NCBI GenBank assembly: GCA_022036555.1
Contig: CM039140.1
Coordinates: 8,273,943-8,337,942, forward strand
DNA: 64,000 nucleotides
DNA from: Microstegium vimineum
Lineage: Eukaryota > Streptophyta > Magnoliopsida > Poales > Poaceae
Direction: 5' to 3'
Under the pieces are notes generated by a model. That model did no database searches. It was not told the origin of the DNA and was given only the letters and a program-made list of their open reading frames with translations. Of this stretch, positions 44,276 through 57,194 are shown in pieces; position 1 is the stretch's first letter, and each line of letters opens with the position of its first letter. The translations under genes were made by a program, and so were the position numbers.

Positions 44276-44696
44276 TGACGTGGCACATTTCTATTTTCAG
44301 AAAGTGGAAGATAACAAACATCTAAATCTTCTAGAGTTATTGTAGTATACATGGCGTATTTTTGTTGTTTTGTTGGTCTTGTATTGACATGTTACGTGAC
44401 AACTTTTGATTGGCTAAAAAAGTGAAAGATAACAACTAAAAAAAATCTCTCAGAAGATGTGGTCAGTCACCATACACATTGGCTTTGATTGGTTGCATTA
44501 GGGGTCATACGGCGGTTCCCAAACAAACATAGGCGTCACGTATTATACCCTAACCTAGACAAGGCTGATCGAAAAAAAAAAGCTATGCAATTGTCGCTAT
44601 TATTTCATCTGTATGGATAGAGTTGTATAGTGTTACCCACGTGATTAGTTTCCTCCATAAATGGTTAGCTTGTATAGGGGAGTACAAATAATATAC
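44276..44696. other. AT-rich intergenic sequence
   Basis: No gene or element was recognised. Confidence 0.4.
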
Positions 44697-44699
44697 TAC

Positions 44700-45722
44700 C
44701 ACTACTATATAAATTGTTTTCTGCAGCGGTCAATTTTGATTTTGCACGGCGGACAACTGCGCCCGCCAGGACCAATGTCACGGTAAATGGGCGATTTACC
44801 AAGGCAGGCGTCAAATGCCTGCAGCGGTTAATCAACGAAAATAAAAAAAATAAAAAAAAGCCCACACCGGGTCTGAATATGGGCCGCCGCCAGATCCATC
44901 CGCGCCGTGAACTCACACAGCTGGTCGGCACCGCCGGTGGTGGAGAGGAGGAGCTCCAGCCGGCTAAGTGCCACCGCGCCTCGCCCCGAGCTTCGACTCG
45001 CCCCATGCCTCGAGCCGCCACAGCTAGGGGAGGGGAGCTCGACCCGCCGCCGGATCCACTGTGGAGTGCCGTCGTGGATCCGTTGCAGGCTGCCTTCGTC
45101 GTGGGCCTACGCTGCCAGGAACCGCAACGCCGTCGTAGATCCGCCACCGCCACTGCTCCTAAGGTTGGGGAGGAGCGCCGCCTGGATCCGTTGCAGGGCG
45201 TCTTCGTCGTGTTCTTGCGCCGCCTGGATCCACCGCAGGACGCCATGGCCTAGAGCCTGGGTGTCGAATGCCGGAGAGGAGAGGGGAGGGGAGGAGAGGA
45301 GAGAGACGGCCCGCTGCCAGGTGGGGAAGGAGTGTCGCTGCGCGCTCGATGAGAGGAGAGAGGTTGTGGCTGTGGGAATAGCAACCCTAAGTGCCGAAAT
45401 ATATATGTGATGCGGTTATTGGGTCTTGCTGGGCCTCAACTATTTTCCGTGGCAGGCCTTAAAGGATGCCCGATGCGCTAAATCAATTTACCGTGGCAGA
45501 CGCATTAAGATGTCCGCCACGGTAAATAGAGTATTTTCCGTGACGGATATCTTAAGACGCCTACCGTGATAAATCGATTTACCGCAGCGGGTAAAAGTAT
45601 CCGTTACGGTAAATAAAAAATGCCCGCTACGGTAAATCATGGGATTTACCTCAGCGGACAATAATTGGAGTCCGTCACGAAGGCTTATTCGAGACGTTGC
45701 ACAAGTTCTTTTTTTAGTAGTG
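44700..45722. mobile_element. CACTA non-autonomous element with GC-rich core
   Basis: The ends are CACTACTATAT (44700) and tttttagtagtg (to 45722), flanked by TAC on both sides (44697-44699 and 45723-45725). Subterminal copies of 'cggtaaat' or 'atttaccg' and 'ccgctgcgg'-like words are dense at 44780-44835 and 45470-45660. The core (44880-45380) is GC-rich, with open frames on both strands rich in Pro, Ala and Arg. It may be captured sequence, but no domain is recognisable and no transposase is present. Confidence 0.85.
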
Positions 45723-45760
45723 TACGTGTGTGCTTGGTTGACTGTGTTTTGGGTGTTTAG

Positions 45761-46060
45761 TTTTTTTTAGAATTACATAGTACAGCGTAGATGCTCAATA
45801 TGTATACACACTCATCCCTATGATACACGTACGCAAACCCTTATGAGCAGCTCATAAAGAACTGAGCCGGCAGATCTCGAGCTTCACGAAGTCACTACAG
45901 ACGTCTCGTTGTTGACGGGGACGTCGCCTACTACTGAAAGCATAGTGCCGGTAAATCCTGAAATAAATTCAGGAAACTGTACAGTCTGAAATTCGCTCCC
46001 ACGGAAAATCGAACTCAAGACCTAAAGTGCCGAGTGACTTAGCCAACCAAAGTAAAGCAC
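45761..46060 (-). mobile_element. SINE of the ZmSINE2/OsSN type
   Basis: On the minus strand, box A (tggctaagtcactcgg, complement of 46030-46046) and box B (gagttcgattttcc, complement of 46003-46016) have tRNA-promoter spacing. The body ends with 'gggatgagtgtgtatac', 'gctgtactatgta' and an A-run (complement of 45761-45768). These words match the known 3' end style of this grass SINE group. Possible imperfect flanking duplications around 'tgttttg' occur near 45745 and 46075. Confidence 0.75.
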
Positions 46061-46703
46061 CCTTTGCCCCAAATGTTTTGTTGGTGAGCATACCTGTCAA
46101 CGTTTCATGTCATTAGCTAGTAATTTTCGTTGCACGTGAGGTTTAGATGGCTTGATACTTAAGATGCTCACAGGATCTATACCGGTTCAGGCAACGCCCT
46201 CTATATCCAATGGGTTCGTTCTTATTCGTGAGCACCGAGAAGGCTCAAGTTTGCATTAGTTGTAACAGACTGAAAGAGAGAGTTGAGCGCGTCTACAATA
46301 GTCTAGTAGAGCGCAATGCGTTTAGAGTAGTCATCCACAGAGAAAGGAACCCTTGTCTCATCTTATATAGCTGGCAGACATGAGGTTACACAGCTACTTG
46401 TAGCCGGTGAAAAAAAACCTTAAAGGCTTGTTTGACAGCTCAGTAAATTTATTCACTTCTGAGAGCTTTCCAGTTGTAATTACTTGTGCACAAGAATACT
46501 ACTGTATTTTTTGCACCTCGAAAAATGTTGTTTGGGTAAAGGGCAAAATGATTACTGCCCCTCTGAACCAAACCCTTCCAGCAACTCAATATTGTGGACA
46601 GCTATCTACGCAAACCCCGCTATCTACGCATTTACCAATGCTGCTTTAATGGTAGTTGGACAGCAAGAACTCTATTTTCTTACTACTCGTCCAGTACTAG
46701 CAT
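46061..46703. other. Unassigned sequence, possible LTR fragment
   Basis: At 46180-46385 words such as 'ctataccggttcaggcaacg' and 'cttatatagctggcag' resemble a Gypsy LTR in layout, but no partner or boundary was found. No gene was recognised. Confidence 0.35.
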
Positions 46704-49700
46704 TGTGACACCATGTGTCAAGCTTGCATTAGGATTATTATTAGCCACTAAGTATAGCATCTCATTGCATTCATGTTTGCATATGTTATCATTTCATGTG
46801 AGTGTTTATATGTTTTGAAACTAGAATGAATAGGTGTGTTGTGCTTAATCGTGTGATCAACATGTTTAGTTAAACCTTGCTATGCTTAGAGTAAAGTGTG
46901 ATCTACTTTATGTTTAGTTACCCTGCTTAGTTTTATCAAATAAAAGAAGATGGGAAAAAGGAACTCAAAACCGGAACAAGCCGAGCACCACCGCTCAGCT
47001 TCGACCACTGCTCGATGAGCGTGACGGACCTAGGGTCGATCGAACGACCCCGGGCCAGAGGCTCGATCAGCCAGTCAATCGACCCTCCCTCGACTTCGAG
47101 CCCTCGAAGTGACGGACAGAGACTCGATCGAACGACCCCTCGCAGGAGGCTCGACCGAGTCGGAGGCTCGATCAGCCGATCGACCCCTCCCCTCGATATC
47201 GACCCCCTTCCGCGCGCTCACCCGCACGCACGTGTCGCGCACGCCCGCGCGCACTCGCCCGACCGTGGCTGAACCGTACGTCAGCGTCGTCTGCCGCGTG
47301 GCCGATGATGCTTGACCGCGGAAGTAGAACACGCCATCGCCGCCGCTGCGGCACTGCACCGACATCGCTGTCGCCGCTCGCTCTGTCGCAGTCGCGTCCG
47401 CACTCGCGCCCGCGCTAACGGCGCTAGGACCGAGATTGCATCGCTGCACCGCCGCTGACGCCCTGCTTAGCCACCGCAGACCTGCCAGCCGCCCTGCCGC
47501 GCGCCGCACCGTCGTTTCACAGTAACGCCGCCGCAGTGTCGCGTCTGATCAACGCCCCGCCTCGTATCTTTCGCAATCGAACGCGAATCCGCGCTAACAG
47601 CGCATCGACCAAGTCTTGCTCTGCGCCGCTCGCCGCAAACACGCCAGCGCCGTTGCCACTGCCGCACCATCACGTCACGGCCCCACTGGCCGCGCCGGTC
47701 GGCCATGACCGTGCAAAGAGGAGCGCCTATACCTCCTCCACTTCACACACTCGTCCGCACTCATCCTCACTCGCTCACTCGCTCGTACTTCTCTGCCATC
47801 GTTGCGCCGAGAGCTCCGAGCACCGCCAACGCCTCCTTCTCAAATCCACCACCACCCCAGCTTCTTCTCGCTTCAGCTTTCGTCCTTGCCCCGCACCCGC
47901 GCTGCTCGCCTCGCTTTCACCAGCCAAGCACTCCAGTCCCCGGAACGTCCCCGCCGTTCCTCGATCCCGAGTCGCCACCGCACCGACCGAGCAGTGTTCA
48001 TCCCTCACCGTCTCGCCTCCGACGCCTCCATCTTCGTGGAAGTTTCACCAGAGCCAGCCGAGGTGAGAACACCTTTCCCTAGCTCTAGTTCGACCCTTAT
48101 CAGCACAGCGCCGTTGGCCGTGCGCCATTACCGCCGCCGCGGAGCTTGCACGTGGTCAGTTTTCCACAAAGCCTCTCCGGCTCAACTAGCCCTCGAGCCG
48201 CACTCACCACATCACCACGATGCTCACGCAACCCCGTGCCGAGCCTCGCATCGCCGGTGATCACCTCACCGTGTTTCACCGTCGTGCTGCACCGCCACCG
48301 CACGCCGTCGACCCTTTTTCACGGTCGCAACAGTTCAACCGACACCACCAGTGGATGCGCGTAGTCATCCCGAGCCTAGCACACCCAAACACACCGCCGG
48401 TGTCCTCACCGCCGGCGAAAACACGTCGATCAGCATCATCCTCTGTTTCCTGCTCGACGGTAGATGGACCTCGAGTAATCGAGGGTCCTGCCTGTCATTC
48501 GCCCCACACGCCTCTGCGTGTGTCGAGCTCGTTTCCGAAATGATTTTCTACTCTATTTTCAGTAATGTGCAAATACTTGTTTTCTTTATATCTAGAGTTT
48601 GGTGAAATCCTTGTTGTTAGGTTCTGTATGAGATGATCTGTCCGTTATATATATAAATGTTTTTGGAGAATGTTTTCAGTACTAATGTTTTATTTAGTTG
48701 TTCTGCATATATTAAAGTTAATATGTGTTCCTGCTGTTTTCTTAGATTAATTCATGTGGTAAGTATGTGCATGTATACATCATGAAACTTTCCTGATAAA
48801 TATGTTTTAAGCATAGCTTCTGTTAAGAATAAGTTATAGCATGTTTTACCCTGCTAGCTAATAGCTCTAGTTCTAAGTGGCTTTGTGGTAGTTCTTTGGT
48901 CCTATGGTTAGAATCTCTTTTAGTGTGCTAAATCCTGTTCAAGCATCATCCCTGCACCATTCAGTTATTTATTTATGCATTGCAATCATTTAGGATCCGT
49001 GGAGGAACATCAGGAGCCCACAGAGACAGAAGTCCAGGAGGTACAGGAGCTAAACGAGGAGTACCACAAGCTCGACACTAACCTCCCTGAGTGCCCTGAC
49101 CACCAGCCCTCCACCTTCACTCAAGGCAAGCCCCGGAGCATTCTTAAGCCTCCCAATATTTACAATTAATCTACTTGAGTATTTTATACTGTGATGCATT
49201 AGGTGACAGGAGTTGTTTGAATCCCAAATTGATGCATTACCTTCCTTGATTATTGTTTTACCTACCTTGTCACCCTGTTAATAAAAGTAAAAGCAACCGC
49301 TTAGCCTGCTTAGAATAAATGGTTACCTTTATATTTATGTACGTATTATCCCTTGGGGATAATACTACCACGGTTGGCTATGTTTTTGCTATCGTGGAAA
49401 GAACCTATGGTAGTAGTGAAATGCGGTCAACTGGAAGGCAAGTGCACCAAGTGGTCAAGACTTGGGGGCAGTCCATCCGTTGGATCGTATAGGTTTGTAC
49501 ACGATGGTGGCCCTCTTACATCTTTGAATGCGCCCTTTCACATAGGGGCCGTTGTGAGTATCAGCCCCGAAGCCGAGTAAACACTGTCCGGGCCAGTTCT
49601 CAGCCTACTGTGAGCACCCTCTAGTTTGTAGATACAACATGCCCCGTGGTGGCCAACTGATTTCTACAATTGGGTGGACTACTCTGAGATCGCGTCGGTT

Positions 49701-50612
49701 ACCACCTGGACTTTGTTGAGCGGTAACCTAATGCTGACCCGACGGGGAAAGTGTGGGCGTGTGTTAAAGGTAATCTTACCAGCTGGTGTATATCGATTCG
49801 AATTGCCGCCCCCACTGGATATGGGGGATTATGCTGAGCTTCACCACGGTACAACTCCATGTGACATCGTAATGGTTCTACTAAAATATTGATGAAGGAA
49901 TTGGATATATGTTATTATATTGTTTGAGTAGTTCAAGTGAGTGCTCTAGTACAGGTGCAATAACCTAGAGATAATTACTAGGATAAAAGATGACTGCTCA
50001 TCTGATCATTAAATTAAACTCCTTAATTTAAGCATTTCTGCAAAGTAAAGCTTACCCAACTCCAGATACAGCTATGCATACCCTTGGAGTCTTATATTTT
50101 CAGTTAGATGGGTAAGTCTAGCTAAGTACATTCCCGTACTCAGGGTTTATCCCGTTATTGCAGATGGCCAGGTATACTTCGGCTATTGTAAGCACTGTCT
50201 CTATCCTGTCGAAGGAGAAGAGGAGTAGGCCTTGGGCAAGGTCTTCTACGAGCTCATCTTTTGCTGTTGTCGGACATGATCTTGTGGGCACCCCTGTCTT
50301 TTAATGATTTCGGTGTGGAGTAAAACTTGGGATCAGTTTCAAACAATGTTCTATTTGGCCACAAGCGTTGTGGCGTAAGTACTACTTTTATTTGGAACAA
50401 AGTGTTGTAATAACTTATTTCGTATTTCAAGTATTTTCGCTTTGTTTGAGGCTCGTTCGAATGTGCATACCTGAGTGTACGCGATCCTTGATTGTTAGAA
50501 ATCCTTCGAGATTTCCGGACTACCGGGATTATATGGGCTCAAGTGCTTTAAGTGGCAATTTAGTCAGCTACTTTGGTACTTGATCTCTTATAATCTGGAC
50601 GGTTCCGTCACA
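46704..50612. mobile_element. Solo LTR, 3.9 kb, Gypsy-like
   Basis: It starts TGTGACACC and ends GGTTCCGTCACA. An exact 5-bp duplication AGCAT lies outside (46699-46703 and 50613-50617). No internal repeat of either end was seen, and no gag or pol domain occurs. A single recombined LTR is therefore the simplest reading. A GC-rich block (46985-48545) has many overlapping open frames on both strands with no domain. A short Glu/Gln-rich frame at 48975-49169 is part of the LTR. LTRs this long occur in chromovirus (Tekay/Del-like) Gypsy families; the family is inferred. Confidence 0.75.
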
Positions 50613-50617
50613 AGCAT

Positions 50618-51192
50618 CCTTTGCCTTCTCTATCATTCCAGAGCTTCTCAAAATCTCTGTCCCCCTAGTTTAAGTCTATGTCCTCAGGGGCACCCTTTAC
50701 TTGGTTGAGATCTAACCACCTTATGATAGCCGAGGGTAGTATAAAGATGAACTCTTTGCCAATGCCCGCTTCCTTGGTATATATGATACCGGTATTGAGG
50801 GAAAAAATATTGATGGGCCGTCGTTCTGTTATTGGATTCGATTTAACCGTAGTCGTAGCCGTTAGCAGGGAACCCAAGTAGGTATTTTAAGCAAATATTG
50901 GCGATGTATATTCGTTGGATATGCCAAGAAGAGCGCCGCCTCCATGATCAGCACCTAATGTCTGCATTTACCACTCGCAAAGCTGCACCACTGTCTCAAT
51001 CCAATCGATGATTTCCATGATGATTTCAGCATTGCACCATTGCGATACAATAGACCACGAAAGGTATTGGATCTGGTTACCTGGGACCTAAATACGATTG
51101 AATAACTGATCCTCATGTCGCTACAACACTGGGTGGGAAAGGAGCAGGGGAGAGCCACCGTCGTGCATGTCTGGAGAAGATGACGGGGCTAG
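50618..51192. other. Unassigned sequence
   Basis: Short open frames (for example 50665-50877 minus) look protein-like, but no family was recognised. Confidence 0.3.
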
Positions 51193-51353
51193 GAGCCGCC
51201 GCGCTGGTTGCCGACTATGGACGGAGGCAGGGGCGGCCCTCCGCGCCAGCCGCACAGGTCCAGACGGGGCCGAGAGCCGCCGTGCTGGTCGCCGACTATG
51301 GAAGGAGGCAGGGGCAGCCCTCCGCGCCAGCCGCACACGTAGAGAGGCAAGGC
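51193..51353 (+). repeat. Two-copy GC-rich tandem duplication, 81-bp period
   Basis: The block at 51193-51273 repeats at 51274-51353 with few differences (each contains 'gccgactatgga' and 'ccctccgcgccagccgcaca'). Open frames across it are composition-driven. Confidence 0.8.
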
Positions 51354-53130
51354 AGGCGACGCTGCCGCACCGGTCGCCTGGGTGAGGAAGGAGGTAGGGG
51401 CGGCCCTCGTCACCGGCTGCCGGGGTGGGGAAGTAGTAGAAGCAGCGGTGGTGGGGGTTGTGCACCGCATGACGGCGCTGCCGATGCTTTGGTTCCAATC
51501 GCCGCCGCGGAAACGTAGCTAGATGGAAGATGCCCGATAGATGTTGTACAATTTTCCAGACCTCGGAAGAAGAATATTTTTATCCGGTTGTTTTGGCCAA
51601 AACTGATTGTAAAATTATTGTGCTAACTGGCTATCCAAACAACAAATTCTAGATTGGATTGGTAAAATTTTAGGACCTGTAAATTAGAAGGGTTTTGGGC
51701 TAAATACCGGGCTTCCAAACAAAGCCTAAACAAGCTTCTTATAATTTGGAAACTTGGAACGGAGGGTGAGTATAGCTCTCCTATGCCAGAATCCACGAAG
51801 TTTCTCCACAGTAGTAAGCTCGCAATTGAAGTTTCTCGAGATTAGTTGTTTTTTCTTTTCGTCATATGCCCCCGCTGATTTCCACTGATCGTATACGCTC
51901 TTTCCTTGTTTGCAGGTGCGATTTGCGTAAAGCATCGGCGAGAAAAACAGGAAAGCCGCCACGTTGGATGGAGGCTTCAACTTTGAACGCCGTCACCGCT
52001 ACCTTCACTGGCATGGATGGGCATCCTAACTGGGAATTAGGTGCAGCGCTATCTCTATAGCTTCTAGAGAAAACACATACAGTAGGTGCTCGCCGACGTA
52101 CGGGTACCGCGAAAAGCAGCGCAGCAGAGTCAGCGTACGTGATGAGCATGCAATTGGATGATATTTATGCAATAGGGCGAGAAAGAGATTGGCGATCGAG
52201 GCCATGGTAGGGAGGGAGAGGAGCGGTTGAGGACGAGACGCTTCACCTTGCTTTCTCAGCAGTAGCCTAGCTACGCACTGGTGACCGATCGATCACCGCA
52301 GGATACAGATAATCTGGCGAGGCGGGCGTAGGATAGCAGCAGGTCCCGTCCCCTCCCCACCCCACCACAAAATAAACGTAGGCCGGATAGCAGCAAGTGA
52401 TCGGTGGCTAGCCGTGAGTTTGCCTACGGCGGTGCAGCGGTGGCCATGGACGTACTAAGGTAAAACTGCTGGCAGCTGGCGTGTTCCACGAGCGTAGTAC
52501 GCGCGTCGTTCTGGGTGTGGTCCGATTCCGATAGCGCAGCGCAGCGATTTCATTTCCACGAAACCCAGCCGAAGCTCATGTTCATCCGGTGGGCGGCGCA
52601 CGTGCGCGGGTAGCTGCAGATGGAGAGTGGCGCGGAGGACATGCAGAGTGCATTATTTGGGCAGGGGAGGGGAGCGTGTCGTCTCGTCGCCATCAATCAG
52701 GCAGGCACCGCCCGCCCTCCCCCGGTAGAGAGCTCCACCGCGCCTGTCCCTGGCAGTGGCAGTGGCAGGGCGGGCATCTTCCCAACCCTACCCGTTCTTC
52801 TAGCAAAAAAAAAAAAATCGTGCCGTCCCGTGCGAGTATTCGCTTGGTCCTGCCTGCCGATTGGAACGCGCCAACGGGCAGGCCGCGCGGCGTCGCGAGC
52901 TCACTGGTCGCCATCCGCTGCTCCTCGCCGCCCGCTGCGCGTTCAACTCGACAGCGACCATACATCGTCCTCCCTCCGCCCTCCCCAGCAGTATTTCTGC
53001 CCGTGCGGTGTCTCAGAGAATGAGATTCTTGTGTAATTTTCCAGCACAGCTAGCCAAGTAGCCAAACTGATGATCTAGTATGATCCTGATCCAATTATTG
53101 ATGGGACGGTTGGCTAAACAGGCTAGTGAC
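51354..53130. other. Region upstream of the DUF7054-type gene
   Basis: GC-rich to about 51520, then mixed. Around 51700-51725 'gggcttccaaacaaagcc' looks like the end of a Tourist or hAT MITE, but no partner was found. Open frames at 51862-52149 and 52589-53036 show no domain. Part of this is presumably promoter for the gene at 53483. Confidence 0.4.
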
Positions 53131-53133
53131 GTC

Positions 53134-53141
53134 TTTAAATA
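53134..53141 (+). promoter_or_regulatory. TATA-like box of the DUF7054-type gene
   Basis: The sequence tttaaata is followed by a C/T-rich stretch (53150-53175). It lies about 345 bp ahead of the start codon, implying a leader of roughly 310 bp. Inferred from position only. Confidence 0.45.
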
Positions 53142-53482
53142 CTCGCGTCCGATTCTTCCCTTTCTCATCTTCTGCCCCAGACGACGGCACGATCTATCGT
53201 CTTTAAATCACTTGTATTGTAGCCTCTCTGGTCCCGGTGCACCATCCTCACGGAACTCGGAAGCAGCCTCCTCCTGCAGACCTGCACTGCATGGTGACCA
53301 CAGCAGCAGCCGCCTCTGCCTCTCCCCGCACCATGCTCTGCTTCGCACTCACCGCCTCGTCGTCCGGCCGCCACGAGCCTTGCCGCCACCGAACGTGACT
53401 CGTCCGCCGTCCGTCACCAGCGGATCCATCGCCTCGACGTCTAGAGAGCCGGACCCCCCGCGCGGTGGTCTCGTGTGACGCG

Positions 53483-55483
53483 ATGCCTCCTCTGGCGCCG
53501 CCGCACGGGGAGATGAAGAGCAGCAGCTCGGGCGGCAGGCAGTGGCGGCAGGGGATGGCGACGGCTCCGGCTCAGCAGCAGCGGTCGGCGTCGTTCCACG
53601 GGCGCGGGACGGAGCAGCGGCACCAGCCGCAGCAGCAGAAGCAGAGGCCCAAGACGCTGCCTGACCTGCTCGCCGGCGTCAGGGGAGCCAGCTTCCGGTC
53701 CGGGTCCCCGCCGCCCCCGGACGATGGTGACACGGGGGGCAGGAGGAGGACGCCGAGCAAGGTTCTGGTCAGCGTCGCGGTGCAGCACAGCATGTGGCCG
53801 CTGCACGTCATGGCGTCCGCCGAGTGGACCGTCGCGGACCTGGTGGCGGCCGCCGTCGCACTCTACGTCAAGGAAGGCCGACGGCCGCTGCTGCCGTCCA
53901 CCGACCCGCCCGCCTTCGGCCTCCACTACTCCCAGTTCAGCTTGGAGAGTACGTTCCTTGATTCTCCAATTCTCCTCAGGATCACGCTACGCTTTCATGC
54001 TAGTATTTTAGTAGGAATAGGTGCACCTTAACGTCATGTTTCCTTAGCTTATCAGTTGATTTATCAGCTGGTTTTATCAGTCGTCGAAATAATATTTTTT
54101 CACCAAAACGATCACATGAATAGGATAGTTATCCGCGCTCTTCTGTGACTAAACTAAACTGTCACTTGTCGCTCGCTCTCTGTTTTCATTTCGTATCAAA
54201 TCTAGTAGATGGTAGATTAACGCAACTACGCTACTCACGCTGCTGCAATAGAAAAGATCGTTTCATCCAGAATTCATCATGCGCAGGCTCTGAAGTCAAC
54301 ACTTATCCTCAATTTCTTGACTCGTGGCCGTGGCCCCCACCGTTGAATGACAAGTGGTTGCCACGGGCTATTCACATAGCAAGGGTGCGATGAGTATCTC
54401 TCCATGGGATAGGATCATCTATAGATAAATTTTGGTTGATTCACAGAATTACGAACGAGCTCGATATGAATATCCTGATAGGGAAATATTCCATATTAGA
54501 TATCCTTACCCCAAAAAAATCATCGGCCGAGCTCATGCATGGTTTCGAGTATATCATTATCATTATTAGTAACTAAACTAAGGAGTATATTATTAATTAG
54601 TTATTATGATGATCAGATTGACTTTGGTGAGTGCTAATATAGTGATTAGTGTATTAAGCACCAATTAGGATAATAGTAGTGATCATTAACAAATTTCATG
54701 TTCAATTGGTGATTAACATGACAAAAGTAGTGGTAATGCATATTGATTGCTATATAATTAGTTGCCATTGTTTTATTTTAAATAATAGATATAATCAGTT
54801 AACTATTCTCACCCATCCACACTTATCTATCTAGCCAAATAGAAAAATAGCTTATCACATCCATTCAACTAAACAGTAAGTTCTATTAGCTAGAAGTCTC
54901 GTATAGTCATATAGGTCAAGACTCTAGAGTAGGTCAGTTTCAATAGAGTTTCGTCCTGAGTTTTATTCTCAATTAATGCTATAATACATTAGCAAATTTG
55001 CTTACATAGCAAGATATTTATGAGGGGAGAGACCAAGTAAGTTTTATCAGCACAAAATCTATCCCTCGTGGTCACCAACCTATTGAAACGTGATAAAACC
55101 TGCACTGTGGTGAAATCGTTTCATTCTCGTATGGATTCGGACTTCGGGGATTCCTCGTGCCATTCTTTCAGAAATTTTCAACCAGCTCAGATAGCACTGT
55201 ATAAAATAAAAGTCAGCTAGATATTTGGATGGCTTTCTAGTGTAATTTGCACATGTTTTAGTCTTCCGTTGACCATTTCGTTTTGTTTTAATTATGCTTA
55301 GGTCTGAACCCAACGGAGAAGATTATGGAACTGGGCTCCAGGAGCTTCTTCCTGTGCCCAAGATCTTCAGCTGCCGGGCAGGATGCTTCGTCGTCCTCCG
55401 GCACAGCAAACGGGATCATAAGGGCGGCGTCAGGGAAAACACCGGTCTGGCTGAGCTACATGCCGTTCTGGCCGACGATGTAA
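53483..55483 (+). CDS. DUF7054-type plant protein, two exons
   Basis: Exon 1 is 53483-53948 and exon 2 is 55302-55483, with a 1,353-bp intron (GTACGT donor, TTAG acceptor, phase 1). The product is 215 residues. Residues 1-90 are low-complexity (Gln, Ser, Gly, Pro). Residues 93 to about 175 form the conserved domain (KVLVSVAVQHSMWPLHVMAS, WTVADLVAAAVALYVKEGRR, FGLHYSQFSLE, then LNPTEKIMELGSRSFFLCP). It ends WLSYMPFWPTM. This domain is plant-specific and ubiquitin-fold-like, and its biochemical role is unknown to me. The ATG at 53483 was chosen because the upstream frame extension begins only with GTG. No break was seen, so the gene is probably functional. The intron holds AT-rich, MITE-like sequence. 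Confidence 0.85.
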
Positions 55484-56008
55484 TCGGCTAGCACAGTAGC
55501 ACCCCAAACTCTTCCACCCATGTGATCAAGCCTCGGTTTCCAGGAAACAGGTCCAAAAGAATCTCGAAGTATTGCATTTGTGAAACAAATGGCTACACGG
55601 ACATTGTAAATGTGTATGTATGTGTGTGTAAGCATCTTGAGACTTGAAAGGTGCACGCGCGATCGTGCAAATCATCCGCGACTCATGTTACACCTTATAT
55701 TAAATCAAATATTCATGTAATTAAAAGTCCAAAACAGTTTAATGGCGAAAAATTCCTGTAGTCGTCTTTTTCAAATTAAGTATTCTACACCTCCAACAGA
55801 TGAAAGCAATGGCGCGGAATAGGAAAGGGAGAATATGACGGACTGACCTTATATGAACCTTGCAAGTGGCAAGGAAATATCTTAAATAATCATGCTACCG
55901 CAGCCATTCTTTTTTTTTCTACTTTTGCTTTTGTTCTGCTCTTGGACGAAGATGATAGATGCCATAATCAGTTGCTAGATGCCACCAGCATCGTTCGGGA
56001 CACACTCC
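55484..56008. other. 3' UTR and downstream sequence of the DUF7054-type gene
   Basis: No second gene was recognised. A GT-rich stretch, 'gtgtatgtatgtgtgtgtaa' (near 55611), may mark the 3' end region of the transcript. Confidence 0.4.
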
Positions 56009-56224
56009 GGCTTTGTTCAGTTCATATGAATTAAACCCTGTATAACTCACAGCCCTCGAAAACTGGATCATCTCCTTTTCTTAACCTCCTTTTATGTTTG
56101 GTTTAGTTCGGATCAAGATAAGACTTGCTTGGATGTCATCGGATCCACCTTAAGCCACACCGTGTGGTTGAATAGTTCAATTTACTCTGAATTAATATGA
56201 ATCTGATTACAACCAAACAAGGCC
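56009..56224. mobile_element. Tourist-like MITE
   Basis: The ends ggctttgttcagttcat (56009) and aaccaaacaaggcc (to 56224) are inverted repeats of the GGCCTTGTTTGG type. The interior carries complementary 'catatgaatt' and 'aattaatatgaa'. A clean 3-bp duplication was not found. Confidence 0.6.
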
Positions 56225-57194
56225 GCATAGATTAATCCCTCCCATATGTGGCGTGATCGTCAGCAAAGTGAAAGAAAGTACCAATAATAAGGCTGCCAAA
56301 GGGGATAGAGCCACTTTGACAGGATGAGAGAGCACAATGTCTTTGTATGTTGTCACGTCACTGTGGTAGCCCGTGGGCTGCAGCACCACCACAACATCAT
56401 GTGTCGCACTATCGTGTGCTCTCAGTCTCCATCAACCACATGTCTCCATATGCACGGGGAATTCTCCCACACCAATAGAGTCGAGGTTTATTTCTTGGGG
56501 TGAGAAAAAAAAAGCTCGTGTTGGGTTAAGATAAAAATTGCTGCAGACTTAAACAAACACGTCTTTATCTCTGTAGTATGGGATTCTATATAGGCCAACA
56601 TGTTTTACGGGGTTGGAGCTGACTCTAGTCAATTCTCAGACCAACTCAGCAAGGCCTCAATGTTTTACTTATCTAGCACATAAAGCTTAAAGGCAGTGCA
56701 TTGTTACATGTCAACAGTTTTATACTCCGTCTCATACAGTGTCACGTATGATTTTTGCTGATATGGAGGAAGGAGGGAAGGGAGAGAGAAAGAGTAGTTG
56801 TTTCGTGAAGCAACTACCTCATGAGCTAAAATTTAGGGCTATGAATGAGACAGCTTATACACTATTGTGTAAGTGATTGTTGTCATGCAACTCATGAAGA
56901 TTCTATTGGTGTATCCATAAATTAAGAACTCTACATTTACAATGAGACAAATTAAAAATTAATATATTGTACTTGTTACCTCTTAGGTCTATCTCATAAT
57001 TACGTGTCACTACATGAGATTATATTCGAGACAATACCAATATATTTACGTAGTTCGATAAACTAGTCTTATAGTTAAGTCATATCATTTAGAGATTAAC
57101 TTAAAAGACCATTCTTACAATAGTCTATCTTCTTACATATGTGAGAGCATGCATTTTTATTAGCATGGGTCGCAACATCTGGTCGCTGTCATCC
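56225..57194. other. AT-rich intergenic sequence
   Basis: No gene was recognised. Stowaway-like words ('tatactccgtctcatacagtg' near 56730) suggest an old MITE without clear ends. Confidence 0.35.

Noticed and set aside
44665..45253. Open frames of 179-193 codons on both strands
   Set aside because: They fall in the GC-rich core of a CACTA element and show only Pro/Ala/Arg-rich composition.
46980..48550. Candidate GC-rich gene with several open frames
   Set aside because: It lies inside a solo LTR, has no domain, and frames on both strands are equally open.
50665..50877. Possible organelle-derived fragment
   Set aside because: The protein-like frame did not match any plastid or mitochondrial gene I could recall with confidence.
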